The position numbers and the translations under genes are program-made. A DNA stretch of 41,331 nucleotides from Anaerolineae bacterium. GTDB taxonomy: Bacteria > Chloroflexota > Anaerolineae > Aggregatilineales > Phototrophicaceae. The notes under the pieces were generated by a model. It had not been told where the DNA came from. It searched no databases and saw nothing but the letters and a program-made list of their open reading frames with translations. The DNA lies in contig JAAXID010000118.1 of NCBI GenBank assembly GCA_012270545.1, positions 1-41,331 on the forward strand. The letters run 5' to 3'. Below, in pieces: positions 25,388-34,199 of this stretch. Position 1 is the stretch's first letter. The number at the start of each line of letters is the position of its first letter.

Positions 25388-26365
25388 ATGAAATACACCC
25401 GAATTGATGGCATCGACAAACCGGTTTCACGCCTGCTACAGGGCAGTATCATGCTCTCGGCAGAGGACCGCGACGGCAACTTCCGCCTGCTCGACGCCTG
25501 TTTCGAAAACGGCTTCAACGCCTTCGATTCCGCTCACAGCTATGGCGCCGGTCTCACCGATACAGAACTGGGCGCCTGGATCAAGTCGCGTGGGATTCGC
25601 GATGATGTGGTGATCTTGACCAAATGCGCCCATCCAGAAAACGGTATAGCCGATCGCGTCCGTCCCGAGTACATCCGCAGCGACCTTGCCGAATCCCTCG
25701 AACGCTTGCAGACTGATTATGTCGAGCTCTTTCTGCTGCACCGCGACAGCCGCGAATATCCGGTTGGCGAGCTCGTCGATGTACTGGATGAGGCTAAAAA
25801 AGCGGGGCAGATCGGCGTATACGGCGGTTCCAATTGGCTGGGAGACCGTGTCAAAGCTGCTAACGAATACGCGGCCGCTAACAGCAAGACGCCTTTCATG
25901 GCTGTGAGCCCACAGTTCAGCGTCGCAGAAATGATTAAGCCGGCTTGGGAAGGCTGCACCAGCGTCAGCGGCGCGCAGGGCGAAGCCGACCGCGCCTTTT
26001 ACGATGAAAACGAGATCTCATTATTCACCTGGTCAAGCCTGGCCGGCGGATTCATGACCGGCAAGTTCACCCGCGGCAACCTCGACAGCTTCACATCCTA
26101 TTGGGACACCAATCCCATCAGCGCTTACGCTTACGAGAGCAATTTCCAGCGGCTCGATCGCGTCATTGAACTGGCGGCCGACAAGAGCCTTTCACCAGCG
26201 CAAATCTCGGTCGCCTACGTGCTCAGCAACAATCCGCGTTACCATGCCATCGTCGCCAACTGGGAAGTCGATCAAATCCCGGAGAACGCCGCCGCCGCCG
26301 ATATTCAGCTTAGCGCCGCTGAAATCGCCTGGCTCGAACTGAAAACGGAGGAGAAACCGGCATGA
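25388..26365 (+). CDS. Aldo/keto reductase
   Basis: A 325-residue NADP(H)-dependent aldo/keto reductase with the (beta/alpha)8 fold. Catalytic residues seen are Asp in NAFDSAHSYG, Tyr in the same block, Lys in VVILTKCAHP and His in LFLLHRDS. LSNNPRYHAIVANWEVDQIPENAAAA marks the cofactor-binding end. The ATG at 25388 follows AAAGGACTTGCCTC. A TACAAT box at 25355-25360 is a likely -10, though no good -35 is present. Its stop overlaps the ATG of the next gene by 4 bp, so it is coupled to the Gfo/Idh/MocA gene; such pairs occur in sugar metabolism. Confidence 0.92.
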   Translation: MKYTRIDGIDKPVSRLLQGSIMLSAEDRDGNFRLLDACFENGFNAFDSAHSYGAGLTDTELGAWIKSRGIRDDVVILTKCAHPENGIADRVRPEYIRSDLAESLERLQTDYVELFLLHRDSREYPVGELVDVLDEAKKAGQIGVYGGSNWLGDRVKAANEYAAANSKTPFMAVSPQFSVAEMIKPAWEGCTSVSGAQGEADRAFYDENEISLFTWSSLAGGFMTGKFTRGNLDSFTSYWDTNPISAYAYESNFQRLDRVIELAADKSLSPAQISVAYVLSNNPRYHAIVANWEVDQIPENAAAADIQLSAAEIAWLELKTEEKPA

Positions 26366-27348
26366 GCGACAAGATCCGCTGGGGTCTCATTGGACTTGGC
26401 TTTATCGCGCGCCGCTTCGTTAATGACTTGGCGCGCCTGCCGGACGCGGAGATCTATGCCGTCGCCTCCCGCTCGCAGGAAAAGGCCGACGCCTTTGGCG
26501 CTGAATACGGCGCGACCAAAATTTATGGCAGCTATGAAGACCTGGCGAATGACCCGAATGTCGATGTCGCCTACATTGGCACGCCACACAACCTTCACCT
26601 TGAACACAGCTTACTCTGCCTCAACGCCGGCAAGCATGTGCTCTGCGAGAAACCCTTCGCCGTCAACGCGAAAGAAGCGCAGGTTATGATTGACTGCGCT
26701 CGCGAAAAGAACCGCTTCCTGATGGACGCTTTCTGGACCCGCTACTTCCCGGCGATGGATAAACTGCGAGAGCTGCTGGCGGAGGACGTCATCGGCGATG
26801 TGATGCTGGTTCAAGCCGATTTTGGCGGTCGCGGTCCGGTCGTGCCGGAGAAACGCCACTTCAATCCCGACCTGGCCGGCGGCGCCTTGCTCGATGTCGG
26901 CTCCTACTGTATACAGTTCGCATCGATGATCTATGGCAAGCCGCCAACGGATATCGTCTCCCAATACACGCTCGGATCAACTGGCGTGGACGAACTCTCG
27001 GTATTGGTGTTCAGATACAGCGACTATGAAATGGCGACTCTCACATCGGCGATTCGCCTGGGGACGCCGCACGAAGCCCGCGTCATGGGAACGGAGGGCT
27101 ATATTGCCATTCCAAATTTCTGGCATCCCAATGAACTGACGTCTGTACTCTCAGGGCAGGCGCCCGAGACCCTGCGCTTCCCCTACGAGGGCGAAGGCTT
27201 CCAGTTCGAGGCGATCGAAGTGGGCAATTGCATCCGCGGCGGCTTGATCGAAAGCCCCGTATACCCGCTAGAGGAAACGCTGACGATCATGCAGACGATG
27301 GATCGCATACGCGCCGACTGGGGATTGCGCTACCCCTTCGAGGACTAG
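26362..27348 (+). CDS. Gfo/Idh/MocA family oxidoreductase
   Basis: A 328-residue NAD(P)-dependent dehydrogenase of the glucose-fructose oxidoreductase/myo-inositol dehydrogenase family. The N-terminal Rossmann motif is WGLIGLGFIARRFV, and the conserved catalytic/cofactor motif is LCEKPFAVN. The C-terminal substrate domain shows GGALLDVGSYCIQFA and HEARVMGTEGYIAIP. It begins with an ATGA overlap with the aldo/keto reductase, so the two should be made together and may act on the same sugar or inositol-like compound. No signal peptide is present. The next 225 bp hold a repeat and the promoter of the cobalamin operon. Confidence 0.92.
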   Translation: MSDKIRWGLIGLGFIARRFVNDLARLPDAEIYAVASRSQEKADAFGAEYGATKIYGSYEDLANDPNVDVAYIGTPHNLHLEHSLLCLNAGKHVLCEKPFAVNAKEAQVMIDCAREKNRFLMDAFWTRYFPAMDKLRELLAEDVIGDVMLVQADFGGRGPVVPEKRHFNPDLAGGALLDVGSYCIQFASMIYGKPPTDIVSQYTLGSTGVDELSVLVFRYSDYEMATLTSAIRLGTPHEARVMGTEGYIAIPNFWHPNELTSVLSGQAPETLRFPYEGEGFQFEAIEVGNCIRGGLIESPVYPLEETLTIMQTMDRIRADWGLRYPFED

Positions 27349-27404
27349 CTGCAGGGCAATCGCTTCAAAATTGAAATCCATTGCGACGGGGAAAACCAAC
27401 AGAA

Positions 27405-27469
27405 ATTTAACCACAGAGAGCACAACGAGAATGAGAAATAACTTTGTGTCCTTTGTATCTTTGTGCTGG
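27405..27469. repeat. CACAGAG/CTTTGTGT interspersed-type repeat
   Basis: The segment contains AACCACAGAGAGCACAACGA and, 20 bases later, CTTTGTGTCCTTTGTATCTT then TGTG: two imperfect, oppositely oriented arms rich in CACAGAG and its complement. Intergenic elements of this composition recur in many bacterial genomes and produce spurious reading frames such as KDTKDTK. Only one copy is in the window, so the call rests on resemblance. Confidence 0.45.
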
Positions 27470-27520
27470 AAATCGTTTTCGTATCCACAGAATTCGTCAC
27501 TCCCTGAGCTGCCGACCAGT

Positions 27521-27549
27521 TTGACAGCCAAGCGCAGCTGTGTTAAGCT
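27521..27549 (+). promoter_or_regulatory. Promoter of the cobalamin transport operon
   Basis: A perfect -35 TTGACA (27521-27526), a 17-base spacer and a weaker -10 TAAGCT (27544-27549) lie 25 bases before the riboswitch aptamer, the expected place for its promoter. Confidence 0.55.
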
Positions 27550-27573
27550 CATTGCCATCAACATATTCTAAGT

Positions 27574-27688
27574 CTCAGGCCTGTCTGAACCCGGACGTTC
27601 GACAGACAAAGGGAAAGTCGGTGAAAGTCCGACACTGTCGCGCAGCGGTAACTGATTCCTGAATCAGAAGTCCGAATGCCTGCCTGAG
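27574..27688 (+). promoter_or_regulatory. Cobalamin riboswitch aptamer
   Basis: The conserved cobalamin core is clear: GGGAAAGTCGGTGAAAGTCC, then CACTGTCGCGCAGCGGTAAC, the GAAGTCCGAATG element and CCTGCCTG. Stem P1 pairs CTCAGGC (27574-27580) with GCCTGAG (27682-27688). Binding of adenosyl- or methylcobalamin should switch off the downstream importer genes. The BtuF/BtuC/BtuD-like genes that follow support the ligand assignment. Confidence 0.93.
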
Positions 27689-27745
27689 CCTTAGCTCGTA
27701 TATCTTTCGCGTCAAAAGGGAGACGAGCATGGACCAGCGACCAAT

Positions 27746-27772
27746 GCCCACCCGACGACGGTGGGCGTTTTT
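27746..27772 (+). terminator. Intrinsic terminator of the riboswitch expression platform
   Basis: GCCCACC (27746-27752) and GGTGGGC (27760-27766) form a 7-bp stem with loop CGACGAC, followed by GTTTTTC. It lies between the aptamer and the binding-protein start, so the riboswitch probably acts by premature termination. An additional stem GCTCGT/ACGAGC (27694-27699 with 27723-27728) may take part in the alternative fold. Confidence 0.8.
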
Positions 27773-27815
27773 CATGTCCAGCCCCGTTTCCTCCGTTGTC
27801 CAAAGGAGGGACATA

Positions 27816-29009
27816 ATGAAAGCCACACTGCTAGCCTTATTCGTTCTATTGGGGTGTCTGCTTCCAGCCGCCGCGCTTGATGGCAATCTGACCGCTGGCT
27901 GCGTGAGCGATTACGCCGCCGATGTCGATTACTTCCCGCAGAAAGCTGAAGTCCTTGACGCCGCGAAATTCACCGTCGAGTATCACCGCAACTACAAAGT
28001 CGTCAGCGTTGCCGACGCCTTCGACGGTGCGTCCGACTTCAATTATGTGCTGGTGCAATGTGGAACGCCCTCGCCCACGCCCGCTGACTTCTCCGATGGC
28101 ACACAATTCATCGAGGTGCCGACCGGCCACCTGATCACGCTGTCGACAACTCAACTGCCCGCTCTGTCCCAGCTTGGCTTGCTCGATCAGCTGGTGGGCG
28201 TCGACAGCGGCTTCTATATCAGCACGCCCGAAGTCACCAGCATGATTGCGGACGGTCAAGTAGCCGAAGTCGGTTTTGGCGCCGAAGTCAACATCGAACG
28301 GATTCTGGAACTCGAACCGCAGTTGGTGATGAGCTACGGCTTCAATCCATCCACCGATGCGCACCCGGTTCTGCTGGAAGCCGGCATCTTCACTGCGCTG
28401 GACGCCAGTTGGCGCGAGCTATCTCCGCTCGGCCGCGCGGAATGGCTCAAGTTCACCGCGCTGTTCTACAACCTTGAGGAGCAAGCGAAGGCGATCTACG
28501 AAGACATCGTTGCGCAGTATGAGGCGGTGAAAGCAGCGGCAGCGGAAGTGGATGCTGAAGACCGGCCAACTGTGCTGATCAATTCCTTCCTTGGTTATGC
28601 CGATGCCTGGTTCATACCCGGTGAAAATACTTATGTCGGTCAACTGATTCGCGATGCCGGCGGCGATCTGCTGCTAGCGGAGGTGGGCTCGGCCACGAGT
28701 CAAGCGCTGAGCTTTGAGCTCGCTTACGAAGGCGGATTTGACGCCGACGTCTGGCTGCTCGAAACATTCGGCGTATACTCGGGCACCGATCTGCTGGCGC
28801 TGGACAGCCGCTTTGGCGACTTCAGCGCATTCCAGTCCGGCGCTATCTGGAACAACAACCGCGATGAAAACGCCAATGGCGGCAACAACTATTACGAATG
28901 GGGCGTGACCAACCCGCATCTTGTACTAGCGGATCTGCTGGCGATCTTTCATCCAGAGCTCATGCCCGATCACGAATTTGCCTTTTATCAGCGCTTAGCG
29001 AGCGAGTGA
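27816..29009 (+). CDS. Cobalamin/Fe-siderophore-type ABC binding protein (BtuF-like)
   Basis: A 397-residue binding protein of the PF01497 class. The signal peptide MKATLLALFVLLGCLLPAAA is followed by the mature LDGNLTAGC. A possible lipobox LLGC at residue 13 seems too early, so Sec export with a periplasmic or cell-surface product is more likely. Two-lobe features are LITLSTTQLPALSQLGLLDQ, LVGVDSGFYI, NIERILELEPQLVMSYG and VWLLETFG. The ATG at 27816 has AAGGAGG 6 bases upstream. An in-frame ATG at 27729 lies before the terminator and would read through it, so it is rejected. The riboswitch upstream and BtuC/BtuD-like genes downstream indicate cobalamin or a related corrinoid as ligand. Confidence 0.9.
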   Translation: MKATLLALFVLLGCLLPAAALDGNLTAGCVSDYAADVDYFPQKAEVLDAAKFTVEYHRNYKVVSVADAFDGASDFNYVLVQCGTPSPTPADFSDGTQFIEVPTGHLITLSTTQLPALSQLGLLDQLVGVDSGFYISTPEVTSMIADGQVAEVGFGAEVNIERILELEPQLVMSYGFNPSTDAHPVLLEAGIFTALDASWRELSPLGRAEWLKFTALFYNLEEQAKAIYEDIVAQYEAVKAAAAEVDAEDRPTVLINSFLGYADAWFIPGENTYVGQLIRDAGGDLLLAEVGSATSQALSFELAYEGGFDADVWLLETFGVYSGTDLLALDSRFGDFSAFQSGAIWNNNRDENANGGNNYYEWGVTNPHLVLADLLAIFHPELMPDHEFAFYQRLASE

Positions 29010-29010
29010 C

Positions 29011-30144
29011 ATGTCCCAATTGGCTGGCAAGCCCGTCCATCCCGCCGCAACTGACGGCATTTGGAGGGACCAAGAAAAGGCTCAACCGGCGACATTGCGC
29101 TTAAGCCGCGAGTTCGCCGGGGCAAAGCCGTTTGTGTTGATGCTACTGCTAATACTCCTCGGCGCGCTGCTGCTGCTGAGCCTCGCGCTCGGTTCCGCCT
29201 CGATCCCTTTCGATCAAGTCCTCAGCGTTCTGCTCAGCGGCGAAGCGGAGCAGCCAGCCTGGACCAATATCGTTCTCAAATTCCGCCTGCCCAAGACGCT
29301 TACCGCGATCTTCGCCGGCATGGCGCTGGGCGTTAGCGGGCTGCTCATGCAGACCTATTTTCGCAATCCGCTCGCCGAGCCTTTCGTCCTGGGCCTGTCA
29401 TCGGGCGCCAGTTTAGGTGTGGCACTGGTTGTGCTGACGACCAGCGCCGCCGGTGGCGCCCTGCTCGCTGGGCTGGGCTTGGCGGGCGATCTGCTGCTGA
29501 CAGTCGCCGCCGGTTTGGGCGCGGCCATCACGATGGGTTTGGTTCTGCTCCTCGCCGTCCGCATACAGAGTGGCGTTACCTTGCTGATCCTCGGGTTGAT
29601 GTTCGGTTACCTGGTCGCGGCGCTGGTCAGCTTGCTTCTCTACTTCGCCCTGCCGGAACGGATTCAAGCCTATATCAACTGGACCTTCGGCTCCTTCAGT
29701 GGCGTCACCGGCGAGCAGCTGCCAATCCTTGCCATTATCGTGCTGGCCGGCTTGCTGCTGTCCGCAGCGCTGACCAAACCCTTGAACGCCCTGCTCCTCG
29801 GCCAAGAATACGCTCGCAGTCTGGGGGTCAATCTAAAGTGGACGCGAATCGGCATTGTGCTCGCCACTGCCCTGCTGGTCAGCGCGGTGACGGCTTTTTG
29901 CGGTCCCATCGCTTTCATCGGCATCGCTGTACCGCACCTCGGCCGCGCTCTTCTGGCTAGCTCCGATCATCGTCTGCTGCTGCCCGGCACATGCCTGGCG
30001 GGCGCCTGTGTTGCCCTGTGCGCCTCGCTGATCGCCGAGCTGCCCGGCAGCAACCTGGTGCTCCCGATTAACGTCGTCACCGCGCTGATGGGCGCGCCGG
30101 TGGTTATGCTGGTGGTTCTGCGCCATGCGAGGGGGGTGCGATGA
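29011..30144 (+). CDS. Cobalamin-type ABC permease (BtuC/FecCD family)
   Basis: A 377-residue FecCD-family permease with about ten transmembrane segments. Hallmarks are the LKFRLPKTLTAIFAGMALGV block, LLMQTYFRNPLAEPFVLGLS then SGASLG, and ALLLGQEYARSLGVNLKWTR then the GPIAFIGIAVPHLGRALL loop that contacts the ATPase. The N-terminal 35 residues are extra and hydrophilic. It starts 1 bp after the binding-protein stop and overlaps the ATPase ATG by 4 bp, so all three genes form one operon under the cobalamin riboswitch. Confidence 0.93.
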   Translation: MSQLAGKPVHPAATDGIWRDQEKAQPATLRLSREFAGAKPFVLMLLLILLGALLLLSLALGSASIPFDQVLSVLLSGEAEQPAWTNIVLKFRLPKTLTAIFAGMALGVSGLLMQTYFRNPLAEPFVLGLSSGASLGVALVVLTTSAAGGALLAGLGLAGDLLLTVAAGLGAAITMGLVLLLAVRIQSGVTLLILGLMFGYLVAALVSLLLYFALPERIQAYINWTFGSFSGVTGEQLPILAIIVLAGLLLSAALTKPLNALLLGQEYARSLGVNLKWTRIGIVLATALLVSAVTAFCGPIAFIGIAVPHLGRALLASSDHRLLLPGTCLAGACVALCASLIAELPGSNLVLPINVVTALMGAPVVMLVVLRHARGVR

Positions 30145-31187
30145 CGGCACAAGCCTTGCATACCCGCGATCTGACGATAGGCTATCGGCGCCGGTCAAAG
30201 GGCGATATCGTGCTCGCGCGTGGGTTAAACCTTGAACTGTGGAACGGCAAGCTGGTTGGCTTGCTGGGTCCAAACGGCGTCGGCAAATCGACGCTGCTGC
30301 GGACGCTGGCGGGCCTGCATAAGCCGCTGGCTGGGCGCGTTCTGCTCGCCAGAGGAGATGTAGCGACGTTGACGCCCTTGGCGCTGGCGCGCCGGCTGAG
30401 CATGGTCTTGACTGTGGCGCCACCGCCAAACCTGATGAACGGCTACGGCTTGGTCGCCTTGGGGCGGCATCCGCACAGCGACTGGCTCGGGCGCTTGACC
30501 ACGGAAGACCACAGGGCGGTGGCCTGGGCGCTCAATGCCGTCGGCGCCGACGAACTGGCTGAAAAGCCGCTAGCCCAGCTCAGCGACGGTCAGCGGCAGA
30601 AGCTCATGATCGCGCGCGCTTTGGCGCAGGAAGCCGATATCATGCTGCTGGACGAACCGACCGCCTATCTCGATTTGCCGCGCCGCGTCGAAACCATGCA
30701 GCTGCTCAAACAGCTGGCTCGGTCGGCACAGCGCGCAATCCTGATCTCGACGCACGATTTGGATTTGGCTCTGCGAAGCTGCGATCAACTTTGGCTGATG
30801 AGCGAAAAGGGCATCGTGACCGGCGCGCCCGAAGATCTGGTTTTGGAAGGTAGACTTGGCGAGACCTTTAACACAGTTGGCATCGCCTTCGATAAGCGGA
30901 ATGGCACATTTGTCCTTGATCCAGCGCATGGACCGCGCGTTCGGGTTATCGGCGCCGGAGACCAGGCCATCTGGATGCGCCGGGCGCTCGAGCGTACCGG
31001 CCACCAATCGGGCGAAGAAGCCAGTGCTATAGAAGTGGCTCATCGCGCTAACGGCAGCGCCGGGTACTGGCATCTGCGCATGAACGGCCGCGCAAGCGCG
31101 CATCGTACGATTCAAGCGGTGTTGGACGCGCTGGAAGGCGAACCGGCATCAACTTGTGATCGGCGGAGCCTCCACGAACAATCCTGA
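30141..31187 (+). CDS. Cobalamin-type ABC ATPase (BtuD-like) with C-terminal extension
   Basis: A 348-residue ATPase of the FepC/BtuD/HmuV class. Walker A GPNGVGKST is at residues 43-51, the signature is LSDGQRQKLMIARALAQ, Walker B is IMLLDEPTAYLD and the switch is STHDLD. Normal members end near residue 255. Here about 90 residues follow, starting around GPRVRVIGAGDQAIWMRRAL and ending ALEGEPASTCDRRSLHEQS, with a predicted alpha/beta character. I do not recognise the extension; longer ATPases of this class are known from other bacteria. The ATG overlaps the permease end by 4 bp. It should energise the BtuC-like permease. Confidence 0.92.
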   Translation: MTAQALHTRDLTIGYRRRSKGDIVLARGLNLELWNGKLVGLLGPNGVGKSTLLRTLAGLHKPLAGRVLLARGDVATLTPLALARRLSMVLTVAPPPNLMNGYGLVALGRHPHSDWLGRLTTEDHRAVAWALNAVGADELAEKPLAQLSDGQRQKLMIARALAQEADIMLLDEPTAYLDLPRRVETMQLLKQLARSAQRAILISTHDLDLALRSCDQLWLMSEKGIVTGAPEDLVLEGRLGETFNTVGIAFDKRNGTFVLDPAHGPRVRVIGAGDQAIWMRRALERTGHQSGEEASAIEVAHRANGSAGYWHLRMNGRASAHRTIQAVLDALEGEPASTCDRRSLHEQS

Positions 31188-31212
31188 CAACTGCAGCACC
31201 TCATGACAGGGG

Positions 31213-33306
31213 TCAGATAACCACAGCGGCTGAACGCGGCGGAATCACGATGCCATCGTCGACGGAGCGCCAAGTCTCGTCATCGACCAAGCGATAACGG
31301 CTGAGCTTATGATCTGCATCCAATGCGACCTCAAGCGTCACGGATTCTTCATCATAATTGGCGATTGCGAGGCCAGGAACACCACCTGACTTGCTGATGA
31401 AGACGGCGTATGGATGATGAGCTTGCCCAGCGCCTGTGAGAACTGTCGCGCCGACCTCATGGCGGAATTCACCATCCCAGAAGTAATCGCGCAATTCAGT
31501 ACGCAGAGCATCCATGCGCACCCCATAATCCATCGTCAGCGGAAACTCATCCAAATGCCCTTTGAAGTGGTAGGGTTCGTAGCTCATGATATAGCGATAG
31601 AGCAAGCACTGGTTAACCATGTTGCGATCGTTGAAGCCGCTGATCGCTGTCATTAGAGGCATGTGTGGCAGCATATAGCGCGATAGTGGCACATGCCTCT
31701 TGTCCCAGCTGCGATGATAGGACAAGTGATAAACCTCGAATTGCCAATCGTATATCCCTTCCCCGGCGAATAGAAAATCGGGATTGACCGCCCCGCTCAT
31801 CTTCTCCAGATTCTGCTGAAACTCGTTGTCTCTTGAAAAGACCGGGAAACCCAGCCGATGGCCGTGGCTCGCGTCAAAGCAAAGCAGGGTCGGCGAATGA
31901 TGCTGGTTTTCGTCGTAGAGAATCCCGTCGGCGCCCAGGTCCAGCACCTTTTGAAATTCCACAGCGCTGACCTCAAAATACTCATCACTGCCAAAGCACA
32001 TCGGAATCAGGCGCTTGGTATTGATGTTGAGCGCTTGCGTTGGCGTGTGATATTGATAACCGTTGTAATGGTAATAATCACCGTAGGGATCCTTGATCGC
32101 CAGTCGATGCAAGTCCTCCCGGAACCACTCGGTAGCGCGATCGGCCCAAGTGAATTTTGCGAATATTATGAGTTTGACTCCATGTGACTGAATCTCAGCG
32201 ATCGCCTCTTTGAGCTCGTCAAATGTGCCTAGGCGTGGATCGGGATCGTGCGATGGATTGCCTTGATCCTGACCGCCATCGTTCCAGCCGACCAACTGAA
32301 TCGCCTTGACGCCGTGCCGCGCCGCCTCTTCTCCGACCTTGCCCAGTTCCTTGAAGGGAATGCGCAATTCGTCTTCCGGCGAGTTAATGTGCAGCTGCCA
32401 CCAGGCGTGCGGATGACGCGCCCACTCCGGGACCTCCGGCGTTGTCATCCATCTTTCCCGCCAGCGCTTGTATACATCCACCCCATGCTGCCAGCCGCCT
32501 TGAAATGGTTGAACGGCAATTGGCGTCAGCGCGCGTGATTCGCCCGCCTGGATGTATGGCAGATGGATAGCCGCGAATCGCGTCGCCACATCCAGCCCGC
32601 TGATGGACGAGGTCTTTGGCACGCGAGAGTCAATAGCGCTGTCGTAACCCGGGCGCAACTCATTGTGCCAAGCCACCAACTCCGCGCTCGGCTCGCTCAC
32701 ACCAACATACAATCCTTGGTTGGCGCTGCGTAAAAGCACGTACGGCACTGCCGGCGCGCCGCTGCGCCACGAGTCTGGACCATATTGCACCGGGTAATCG
32801 AAGCCGTAGTAACCCAGCGTATTCTCAAAACTGGGATACAGGCTGCGGCGAACGGCCTCGGCATAACCGTAATGGAATGCTTCAAACGACTCAGCGTCTG
32901 GCGGCCGCTGGACATCACCGAAGTAGGGGCAATATATCGCCTCGACGATGTATTCCGACTGATTATCGATGCTGAGCGCGAATGACGCCTGCTCTCCCGA
33001 CAGAACGACGGCCAGCTCCAGTCTGATCAAATGCTCGCCGCCGTAAGCCGACGTCACGCTGTCCCAGCCGAAAACGACGCTTTGCCCATCTTCTGCGATA
33101 TCCGCCGAGGAAACGCGCTGTTCTTCGCCATATACAGGATTGTTTCGCCGGCCGGGAAGCGGGACCAGCAGCTGAAAGGACAATCCAAGATGAGGTCGGT
33201 TGATGACTTCCCAGGCCGATTGCTTGTCGGTGAATCCAACCAGGGCGCCGGTATCGCGCGCGAAATTCAGCCGCAGCGCGTTGTTTTCCAAAGTGATAAT
33301 GTCCAT
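31213..33306 (-). CDS. DUF6259-type glycoside-hydrolase-like protein
   Basis: A 697-residue protein that resembles the DUF6259 family of glycoside-hydrolase-like enzymes. An N-terminal beta-sandwich (about residues 1-270, for example LENNALRLNFARDTGALVGF) precedes a TIM-barrel-like centre with KAIQLVGWNDGGQDQGNPSH, KLIIFAKFTWADRATEWF and LGADGILYDENQHH, where Asp/Glu residues lie at barrel strand ends, followed by FLFAGEGIYDW. A C-terminal beta domain closes it. No signal peptide is seen, so it acts in the cytosol on imported oligosaccharide. It is the last gene of the operon binding protein-permease-permease-hydrolase. It starts 12 bp after the MalG-like gene. Its substrate specificity is unknown; alpha-galactosidase-like activity would be a guess. 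Confidence 0.75.
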   Translation of the reverse strand: MDIITLENNALRLNFARDTGALVGFTDKQSAWEVINRPHLGLSFQLLVPLPGRRNNPVYGEEQRVSSADIAEDGQSVVFGWDSVTSAYGGEHLIRLELAVVLSGEQASFALSIDNQSEYIVEAIYCPYFGDVQRPPDAESFEAFHYGYAEAVRRSLYPSFENTLGYYGFDYPVQYGPDSWRSGAPAVPYVLLRSANQGLYVGVSEPSAELVAWHNELRPGYDSAIDSRVPKTSSISGLDVATRFAAIHLPYIQAGESRALTPIAVQPFQGGWQHGVDVYKRWRERWMTTPEVPEWARHPHAWWQLHINSPEDELRIPFKELGKVGEEAARHGVKAIQLVGWNDGGQDQGNPSHDPDPRLGTFDELKEAIAEIQSHGVKLIIFAKFTWADRATEWFREDLHRLAIKDPYGDYYHYNGYQYHTPTQALNINTKRLIPMCFGSDEYFEVSAVEFQKVLDLGADGILYDENQHHSPTLLCFDASHGHRLGFPVFSRDNEFQQNLEKMSGAVNPDFLFAGEGIYDWQFEVYHLSYHRSWDKRHVPLSRYMLPHMPLMTAISGFNDRNMVNQCLLYRYIMSYEPYHFKGHLDEFPLTMDYGVRMDALRTELRDYFWDGEFRHEVGATVLTGAGQAHHPYAVFISKSGGVPGLAIANYDEESVTLEVALDADHKLSRYRLVDDETWRSVDDGIVIPPRSAAVVI

Positions 33307-33318
33307 TAATGTCTCCTG

Positions 33319-34191
33319 CTAGCCTTTAATTGAGCCCGAGGTCAAGCCCCGTATGAACCAGCGCTGCAATATGACGTAGATGATGATCATCGGTATGCTG
33401 GCGATGCTTAAGGTAGCGAAAATGACATTCCATTCCGCCCGTCCAAATTGGAGAAAGAATACCTGGATCGTCAGCGTAAGGGGGCGCAGCTCGTCAGAAC
33501 GTATCAGCAGCAAGGGCATGAAGTATTCGTTCCAGGCGCCTACAAAGGTCAAAATGCCAACAGTGGCCACGGCCGGTCCTGAAATCGGCATAACAACGCG
33601 CAGGAAGGCCGTGAACTCGGAACACCCGTCAATCTTCGCCGCTTCGCGCAGCTCACCCGGAATGGAACGGAAAAACGCTTGAAATATGAAGATCGCCAAA
33701 GGAATCGTACCGGACGCTATCGCCAGGATTAGACCCAGATAACTATCTGTCAACTTCAGCCGCACAAACAACACGTAGAAGGGAATAATGGGTACCGGCG
33801 CTTGCATGGTGAAGACGAAGACCAACAGGATAACCGTGCTGAAGCGAAACGAGAACTTGGCGAAGGCGTAGCCGGCAATCGAAGACAAGCAAACGACTAC
33901 CAGGACGGCGCCGATGGACACAATGCCGCTGTTCAACAGTGCTCGCCCGAGCTTTGCCTTTTGCCACGCGTCGGCATAATTTTGAAATGCGGGGTCGGCC
34001 GGTAAGCCCCATATGTTGGAAACAAGCTCGCCCGGGGTTTTGAACGAAGCCAATATCATCCACAAGACCGGATAGACGATGATTACGGTGAACAATATGA
34101 GTATCGAATGGTTGAACAGCGTCACTAGAATGGGACGCAAATAGATGCCCTGTGAGCGCGTATTCTGTGTGGTGGACAAAACTTCGTTCAT
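33319..34191 (-). CDS. Sugar ABC transporter permease (MalG-like)
   Basis: A 290-residue MalG-type permease with six transmembrane segments, beginning with HSILILFTVIIVYPVLWMILAS. The ATPase-contact motif is ELREAAKIDGCSEFTAFLRV then VMPISGP, and the protein ends QRWFIRGLTSGSIKG in the manner of MalG proteins. It starts 8 bp after the MalF-like stop and precedes the DUF6259 gene. No ATPase gene is in the operon. Confidence 0.92.
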   Translation of the reverse strand: MNEVLSTTQNTRSQGIYLRPILVTLFNHSILILFTVIIVYPVLWMILASFKTPGELVSNIWGLPADPAFQNYADAWQKAKLGRALLNSGIVSIGAVLVVVCLSSIAGYAFAKFSFRFSTVILLVFVFTMQAPVPIIPFYVLFVRLKLTDSYLGLILAIASGTIPLAIFIFQAFFRSIPGELREAAKIDGCSEFTAFLRVVMPISGPAVATVGILTFVGAWNEYFMPLLLIRSDELRPLTLTIQVFFLQFGRAEWNVIFATLSIASIPMIIIYVILQRWFIRGLTSGSIKG

Positions 34192-34199
34192 AATCCGGC

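Noticed and set aside
27729..27815. Upstream ATG at 27729 as start of the BtuF-like protein
   Set aside because: The extra 29 codons cover the riboswitch terminator, and the ATG at 27816 has AAGGAGG and a proper signal peptide.
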